Origin: Commensalibacter communis
GTDB lineage: Bacteria > Pseudomonadota > Alphaproteobacteria > Acetobacterales > Acetobacteraceae
Assembly (NCBI RefSeq): GCF_947179015.1
Contig: NZ_CAMXCM010000003.1
Coordinates: forward strand, 62,001-126,000
Length of the DNA: 64,000 bases
Direction: 5' to 3'
The notes beneath the pieces are model-generated. The model was not told the DNA's origin. It was given only the letters and a program-made list of their open reading frames with translations, and ran no database searches. A program made the translations under genes and the position numbers. Positions 59,419 to 64,000 of this stretch are shown here, piece after piece; within the stretch, counting starts at the first letter, position 1, and every line of letters begins with the position of its first letter.

Positions 59419-60351
59419 TTAATCCCAAAATGCGCATAGGTAAAATTTATCAAGTTGTAATTGTAGATAATCTCTAGAACCACTTTTTGTATTTTTTATA
59501 GCTTTATACAGGATGCATATTTTAAAATATTTCTTACTTTTATCCAAAGTGTCTAACATTTCTTTTACATACGATTGTTGAGTAATTTCATTGATATGTT
59601 TTGGGTTAATATAAAAGCAAATGTTGTAAGTTATACCGTCCAATTGTATTGTCTGTTTAAAGTTAATACGGTAATCAGGAGCTATTTTATAAATGCGCCC
59701 CTGATCTATATAAAAGTGGTATGAACTAGCATCAACAAGATTTTGCTGTTTTATAGAAAGTTTGTTCAACAGTATATTGCTAGGGATATTTTTATATTGA
59801 ATGGGTAAACTACATTTATACAAATTTTTCTTTTCTTTGATTGATAAAATGCCTGTTGTAATTTTTTGGTGTTCAAGGGTGTCTATAATTTCTCTTAAAC
59901 TAGCAAGAGATTGTTTTTTTGTTTCTATATTATCTTTACTATTAGGCGGATTATTTGAAGTATGATTGTCTGCATTATCATTTGGTAAAGATAACAATAT
60001 GCTTGGTTGTAACGGTACATCAGAGTTACTTGATGATAAATTTAGAATAAAACCCATATGATTATAGTTATTTTTTTTCTTTTTTTCAGGCGATAGATTG
60101 TTATCATTATCAATATCTTTTTTAATGCTACAGCCATCTGTATGATGGCCATATATTCTGAAATGAAGTTTGTTTATACGTTCAGCTAGAGGTTTATCAA
60201 GATTCGCACAAGTTACTTGAGCAGTGCAATTCTTCCCTAAACACTTAAATTTTGCTTTATCTTGTATTTTCTTTGCTTGATACAAAATATCTGCTCTTAC
60301 GGCGGTCATTTTTTCGTTTGTTTCTAAAGATATGGCTTCACTTATTTTCAT
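59419..60351 (-). CDS. unknown protein with CoiA-like zinc-ribbon N-terminus
   Basis: A 310-residue protein not assigned with confidence. The N-terminal 80 residues hold KFKCLGKNCTAQVTCANL, then HFRIYGHHTDGCS, a Cys/His set that recalls the putative zinc ribbon at the start of CoiA-like and related hypothetical proteins. A Ser/Asn-rich linker (about 85-150) joins it to a C-terminal domain of about 150 residues with many predicted strands (KQTIQLDGITYNICFYINPK, then YFKICILYKAI...YLQLQLDKFYLCAFWD) that could be an OB-like or other small beta fold. This suggests nucleic-acid or protein binding. It has a good GGAG site and lies alone between pepF and uvrB. Higher AT content than its neighbours hints at recent arrival. 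Confidence 0.55.
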   Translation of the reverse strand: MKISEAISLETNEKMTAVRADILYQAKKIQDKAKFKCLGKNCTAQVTCANLDKPLAERINKLHFRIYGHHTDGCSIKKDIDNDNNLSPEKKKKNNYNHMGFILNLSSSNSDVPLQPSILLSLPNDNADNHTSNNPPNSKDNIETKKQSLASLREIIDTLEHQKITTGILSIKEKKNLYKCSLPIQYKNIPSNILLNKLSIKQQNLVDASSYHFYIDQGRIYKIAPDYRINFKQTIQLDGITYNICFYINPKHINEITQQSYVKEMLDTLDKSKKYFKICILYKAIKNTKSGSRDYLQLQLDKFYLCAFWD

Positions 60352-60586
60352 TTAATATCTCCAAATTAATTTGTTTTTTATTTTATTTAATTAATAATTA
60401 AGGTATTAAAATGTTTTATTTTAGAAATATATTAGGCATAGCCCAAGAATATGTCTGTATGATGCAAGCTACTGGTTGTATCTGCAATTATAATCGCTAA
60501 AAGATATTGTTTCTGTAGGATAAAGTTCTATATATTGTTACTATACTATATTCATACATTGTGCTTCATCTTTATTAGTCATTTCC

Positions 60587-62707
60587 ATGAAAAAAACCAA
60601 AGCTGCAGATTATAAAGTTATTTTCCATCCAGAAAAAATCCCTGCGAAACCTAAAGTCAAGAAGTTGCAGGTGGTCTCTGAATTTGAACCATCAGGCGAT
60701 CAACCGACGGCGATCAAAGCCCTGTCCGAAGGGGTGATGAATGGTGAGAAAGATCAGGTTCTGTTGGGTGTCACAGGGTCTGGTAAAACCTTTACGATGG
60801 CCAAAGTGATTGAGGCTGTGCAAAAGCCAACATTGATCCTTGCACCCAACAAAACTTTGGCGGCTCAGCTTTATGGCGAAATGAAAGAGTTCTTTCCCAA
60901 TAATGCGGTGGAATATTTCGTCAGCTATTATGATTATTATCAACCTGAAGCCTATATTCCGCGCTCTGATACGTTTATTGAAAAAGATAGTCAAATTAAC
61001 GAGCAAATCGATCGAATGCGCCATGCTGCCACGCAGGCTTTGCTGGAACGAAATGACGTGATTATCGTCGGCTCTGTTTCCTGTATTTACGGTATTGGAT
61101 CGCCTGAATCTTATTCGAAAATGGTGGTCAAAGTCGAAGTCGGTGGGGAGGTCAGTCGGGATCTATTAATTAAAGGACTGGTCGAACAACAATATCGTCG
61201 TAATGATTTGGCATTTCAACGAGGCACATTCCGAGTGCGTGGGGAAACGATCGATATTTTCCCTGTGCAAAATGCAGATCGTGCTTGGCGTGTGCATTTA
61301 TTCGGTGATGAAGTCGAAGAGATCGATGAATTTGATCCGTTGACAGGGGTAAAGACTGGATCGTTACAATCGATAACCGTTTACGCCAATAGTCATTTTG
61401 TCACGCCACGCCCGACGCTTACTCAAGCCGTTAAAACGATTAAGTCTGAATTGAAGTTGAGGTTGGATCAGTTTGTTGCAGAAGGTAAGTTACTAGAAGC
61501 GGAAAGAATACAGCAGCGTACTCAGTTTGATTTAGAAATGATTGAAACGACTGGTTTATGTAAAGGGATCGAAAATTACTCGCGCTATTTAACGGGGCGA
61601 CATCCTGGTGAGCCACCTCCGACATTATTCGAGTATTTACCAGAAGATGCATTATTGATTGTGGATGAAAGTCACGTCAGTGTCCCGCAAATCGGTGGGA
61701 TGGAGCGTGGGGATTATGCACGTAAAAAAACGTTATCCGATTTTGGGTTTCGATTGCCTTCATGTTTAGATAACAGACCATTAAACTTCGCCGAGTGGGA
61801 TTCGTATCGTCCTCAGACAATTTTTGTCAGTGCAACACCAGGTCCTTGGGAAATAGAACGTGCTCAGGGTGTGTTTGTGGAACAAGTGATTCGTCCAACT
61901 GGGTTGGTTGATCCTATAACAGAGGTACGTCCTGTTGACTTGCAAGTTGATGATTTGTTGGCCGAGTCCAGAAAAGTGATCGATCAAGGTGGGCGTGTGT
62001 TGGTAACCACCTTGACCAAGAAAATGGCTGAAAAACTAACGGATTATATGAATGAAATGGGGATTAAAGTTCGCTATCTCCATTCAGATATTGATACCCT
62101 CGAACGGATAGAAATTATTCGTGACCTAAGGCTAGGTGTCTTTGATGTGTTAATTGGTATCAACCTGTTAAGAGAAGGCTTGGATATTCCTGAATGTCAA
62201 TTGGTTGCAATTTTAGACGCTGATAAAGAAGGATTCCTTCGTTCCAAAACTTCGTTGGTGCAAACCATCGGTCGTGCAGCTCGTAACTTAGAGGGGCGGG
62301 TATTGCTTTATGCGGATAAAATGACTGACAGTTTGAATTATGCGATTAATGAAACCGCAAGGCGCAGGGAGAAACAAACCAAATGGAATGAAGATCATGG
62401 CATTACGCCTTTTACCGTCAAGAAAAAGATCGGTGAATTAATGGCTTCGGTCTATGAGCAAGATTATGTGACGATTTCTCGTGATAAAGGATTGGCAGAT
62501 CCATCATTAACCGGTAAGAATTTACAACAAATCATTGCAGAATTGGAAAAAAGAATGCGTGCTGCTGCTGCGAATTTAGAATTTGAAGAAGCTGCATATT
62601 TACGTGATGAAATAAAAAAGCTAGAAGAAACAGAATTAGGAATAGGGGCTGTGTCTGACGGAGGGAGGAACTCTTCTTTGAAAGCACTTAAACCTAAAAA
62701 ACGTTAA
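60587..62707 (+). CDS. uvrB: excinuclease ABC subunit B
   Basis: A 706-residue DNA repair helicase-like protein. It has Walker [13 protein letters not shown] (near residue 62), the beta-hairpin region [33 protein letters not shown] (Walker B), [20 protein letters not shown], the C-terminal helicase part [16 protein letters not shown]...LREGLDIPE...IGRAARN, and the UVR motif ([20 protein letters not shown]) near the end. It probes DNA for damage with UvrA and hands it to UvrC. No ribosome site precedes the ATG. The aldose epimerase gene follows after 18 bases. Confidence 0.97.
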   Translation: MKKTKAADYKVIFHPEKIPAKPKVKKLQVVSEFEPSGDQPTAIKALSEGVMNGEKDQVLLGVTGSGKTFTMAKVIEAVQKPTLILAPNKTLAAQLYGEMKEFFPNNAVEYFVSYYDYYQPEAYIPRSDTFIEKDSQINEQIDRMRHAATQALLERNDVIIVGSVSCIYGIGSPESYSKMVVKVEVGGEVSRDLLIKGLVEQQYRRNDLAFQRGTFRVRGETIDIFPVQNADRAWRVHLFGDEVEEIDEFDPLTGVKTGSLQSITVYANSHFVTPRPTLTQAVKTIKSELKLRLDQFVAEGKLLEAERIQQRTQFDLEMIETTGLCKGIENYSRYLTGRHPGEPPPTLFEYLPEDALLIVDESHVSVPQIGGMERGDYARKKTLSDFGFRLPSCLDNRPLNFAEWDSYRPQTIFVSATPGPWEIERAQGVFVEQVIRPTGLVDPITEVRPVDLQVDDLLAESRKVIDQGGRVLVTTLTKKMAEKLTDYMNEMGIKVRYLHSDIDTLERIEIIRDLRLGVFDVLIGINLLREGLDIPECQLVAILDADKEGFLRSKTSLVQTIGRAARNLEGRVLLYADKMTDSLNYAINETARRREKQTKWNEDHGITPFTVKKKIGELMASVYEQDYVTISRDKGLADPSLTGKNLQQIIAELEKRMRAAAANLEFEEAAYLRDEIKKLEETELGIGAVSDGGRNSSLKALKPKKR

Positions 62708-62725
62708 GAAAGGCTGAGGAACAAA

Positions 62726-63613
62726 ATGTTAGAAATCAAAGCAGGGCATCATCGTGTTGGTATATATCCTGCCTTGGGTGGGGCAATTGGGTATTGGTTA
62801 TGCCAAGATACACCTATTTTTTATCCTCTCATCAATTCGCATTTAGCACAAAATGCTAACCAAATTATCGCAGCCTATCCGTTGATACCCTATTCTAATC
62901 GTATTGCTGATGGAAAATTCTCTTTTGAAGGGCGGGAGTATCGACTTGATAAAAACGCCTTAAATGAAAAAGATGCGATTCATGGGAATGCCTGGGAAAA
63001 AGAGTGGGAATTGGATAGCTTTTCTAAGAATAGCGTTCTTTTATCGCTTGATTTCGATCCTGCAAAAAATTCAAAGCAACAATGGCCTTTTTCATATAAA
63101 GCAAAATTAAAATACACAATTTCTGTTACTGGATTGTCCGTTCGAATTTTTTTCCAAAACACAGATCGTTGCAATCAACCTGTTGGCCTTGGGTTTCACC
63201 CTTATTTTCCACGCAATGATTCGGTGGAGCTTGGATTTACAGCAAAATCAGTCTGGAATAATGGCAGCAATGGCTTACCAGAAGGGCGCATGTCTATTGA
63301 TGGTCGCTGGGCTTTTGACCATATGCGTGCATTAAGTAAAGATGAGCAGCTTGATAATTGTTATGCAGGATGGGACAATTTTGCATTTATTCGTTGGAAA
63401 CATCTAAATGCTTATTTAACCATGACCAGCAGCCGTATGTTTGAACATTTAGTTTTATTTAATCCAGAAAATCAGCCTTACTTTACCCTTGAACCTGCAA
63501 CGAACATGAATAATGCTCTGAATATGCCTGAAATCTCGGATCGAGGTATGATGATTTTAAAACCAGGTCAAACAGTACAAGGCGATATACTATATTCTTT
63601 TTCAGGCAGCTAA
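62726..63613 (+). CDS. aldose 1-epimerase family protein
   Basis: A 295-residue protein of the galactose mutarotase (GalM/YihR-like) fold. The beta-sandwich run begins MLEIKAGHHRVGIYPALGGA. ANQIIAAYPLIPYSNRIADG is the usual PYANRI region, IHGNAWEKEW has the first catalytic His, QPVGLGFHPYFPR has the second, and FTLEPATNMNNALNMPE holds the Glu. It interconverts sugar anomers; the sugar is unknown. GAGGA precedes the ATG. It lies between uvrB and greB and is probably part of the uvrB message. Confidence 0.88.
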   Translation: MLEIKAGHHRVGIYPALGGAIGYWLCQDTPIFYPLINSHLAQNANQIIAAYPLIPYSNRIADGKFSFEGREYRLDKNALNEKDAIHGNAWEKEWELDSFSKNSVLLSLDFDPAKNSKQQWPFSYKAKLKYTISVTGLSVRIFFQNTDRCNQPVGLGFHPYFPRNDSVELGFTAKSVWNNGSNGLPEGRMSIDGRWAFDHMRALSKDEQLDNCYAGWDNFAFIRWKHLNAYLTMTSSRMFEHLVLFNPENQPYFTLEPATNMNNALNMPEISDRGMMILKPGQTVQGDILYSFSGS

Positions 63614-63626
63614 TGAAAAATATTAA

Positions 63627-64000
63627 ATGACAATGGCAAATTCATATCCTTCTCATTTAACCCCTCAAGGTTTTGATCGACTCAAAGAGGAATTAAATGG
63701 TTTACTATATAAAGAACGCCCAAAAATTGTCGAGATCGTTTCATGGGCAGCGGGGAACGGAGATCGTTCTGAAAATGGGGATTATATCTACGGGAAGCGA
63801 AGGTTAAGGGAAATTGATCGGCGTGTTCGCTTTTTATCCAAACGATTAGATAACGCCATCGTCGTCGATCCCAAAGAGCAACCACAGAAGAATAAGGTCT
63901 ATTTTGGAGCGACGGTTACGTATGTGACTGAAGAAGATCAAGAATATACTGTAACCATCGTTGGAGTCGATGAAGCCATTACAGAACATGGGCAAATTAG
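63627..64000 (+). CDS. greB: transcription elongation factor GreB, cut by the window end
   Basis: The first 124 or so residues are seen. The N-terminal coiled coil starts SYPSHLTPQGFDRLKEELNG, and the GreB mark NGDRSENGDYIYGKRRLREI-DRRVRFLSKRLDNA is present. The C-terminal FKBP-like domain has just begun (YFGATVTYVTEEDQEYTV). GreB rescues backtracked RNA polymerase by making it cleave the transcript. The basic patch with KRRLREIDRR sets GreB apart from GreA. ATG at 63627 or 63633. Confidence 0.93.
   Translation, partial: MTMANSYPSHLTPQGFDRLKEELNGLLYKERPKIVEIVSWAAGNGDRSENGDYIYGKRRLREIDRRVRFLSKRLDNAIVVDPKEQPQKNKVYFGATVTYVTEEDQEYTVTIVGVDEAITEHGQI

Noticed and set aside
1-64000. tRNA, rRNA, insertion sequence or prophage genes
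   Set aside because: No tRNA-like cloverleaf, rRNA segment, transposase or phage structural gene was recognised on either strand.

Overview
The window is AT-rich chromosomal DNA with dense, intact housekeeping genes. Gene content and order point to an alphaproteobacterium: SRP RNA-dnaX-ybaB-recR, clpS-clpA, split transketolase, polyol permease, dihydroxyacetone kinase, periplasmic gamma-glutamyltransferase. The low-GC composition together with sugar and polyol oxidation genes suggests a low-GC member of the Acetobacteraceae, of the insect-gut Commensalibacter type. That placement is inference; no rRNA gene is present to settle it.

Layout. 0-12 kb: rpsA, then three large glycosyltransferase genes. 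Two carry CgeB-type domains. One is a 1754-residue protein with three long FDxxWY-type repeat blocks fused to GT2 and GT4 domains. 12-21 kb: a PaiA-like acetyltransferase, YqgE, YdfG, a PPK2 kinase, clpS-clpA, a D,D-carboxypeptidase and methionine aminopeptidase. 21-27 kb: looser DNA with about 940 bp of apparently non-coding sequence, a fused dihydroxyacetone kinase, a decayed TPR-like gene, a glycosyltransferase/ATP-grasp pair, and small unknown genes including two related hydrophobic proteins.

27-33 kb: ggt, the 4.5S RNA gene, dnaX-ybaB-recR and a DUF1460 protein. 33-35.4 kb: an HpxX/HpxY (AtzG/AtzE)-like pair plus a Tat-type hydroxyisourate hydrolase, suggesting purine or ureide breakdown. 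35.6-43.7 kb: a polyol catabolic cluster with split transketolase, FGGY kinase, two SDR dehydrogenases, an RbtT/DalT-type permease and a divergently placed SorC-type regulator. Its logic would be uptake, oxidation, phosphorylation, then two-carbon transfer. 43.9-47.7 kb: a PepSY membrane protein and a TonB-dependent siderophore receptor, converging on one shared terminator, with a Fur-like site upstream of the receptor.

48-54.5 kb: an acetyltransferase, three consecutive Sel1-repeat proteins (6, 11 and 16 repeats) and xylulokinase. 54.5-56 kb: two small secreted His/Asn-rich proteins, one built of seven 14-residue repeats, and a decayed HEAT-like gene. 56-64 kb: an ABC1/UbiB kinase, oligoendopeptidase F, a zinc-ribbon-like unknown, uvrB, an aldose epimerase, and greB, which runs off the end.

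The most distinctive parts are the repeat-rich glycosyltransferase cluster, the polyol-kinase-transketolase cluster, the Sel1 array, and the two decayed genes that resemble immunity-type repeat proteins. No tRNA, rRNA, insertion sequence, prophage or CRISPR array was seen.
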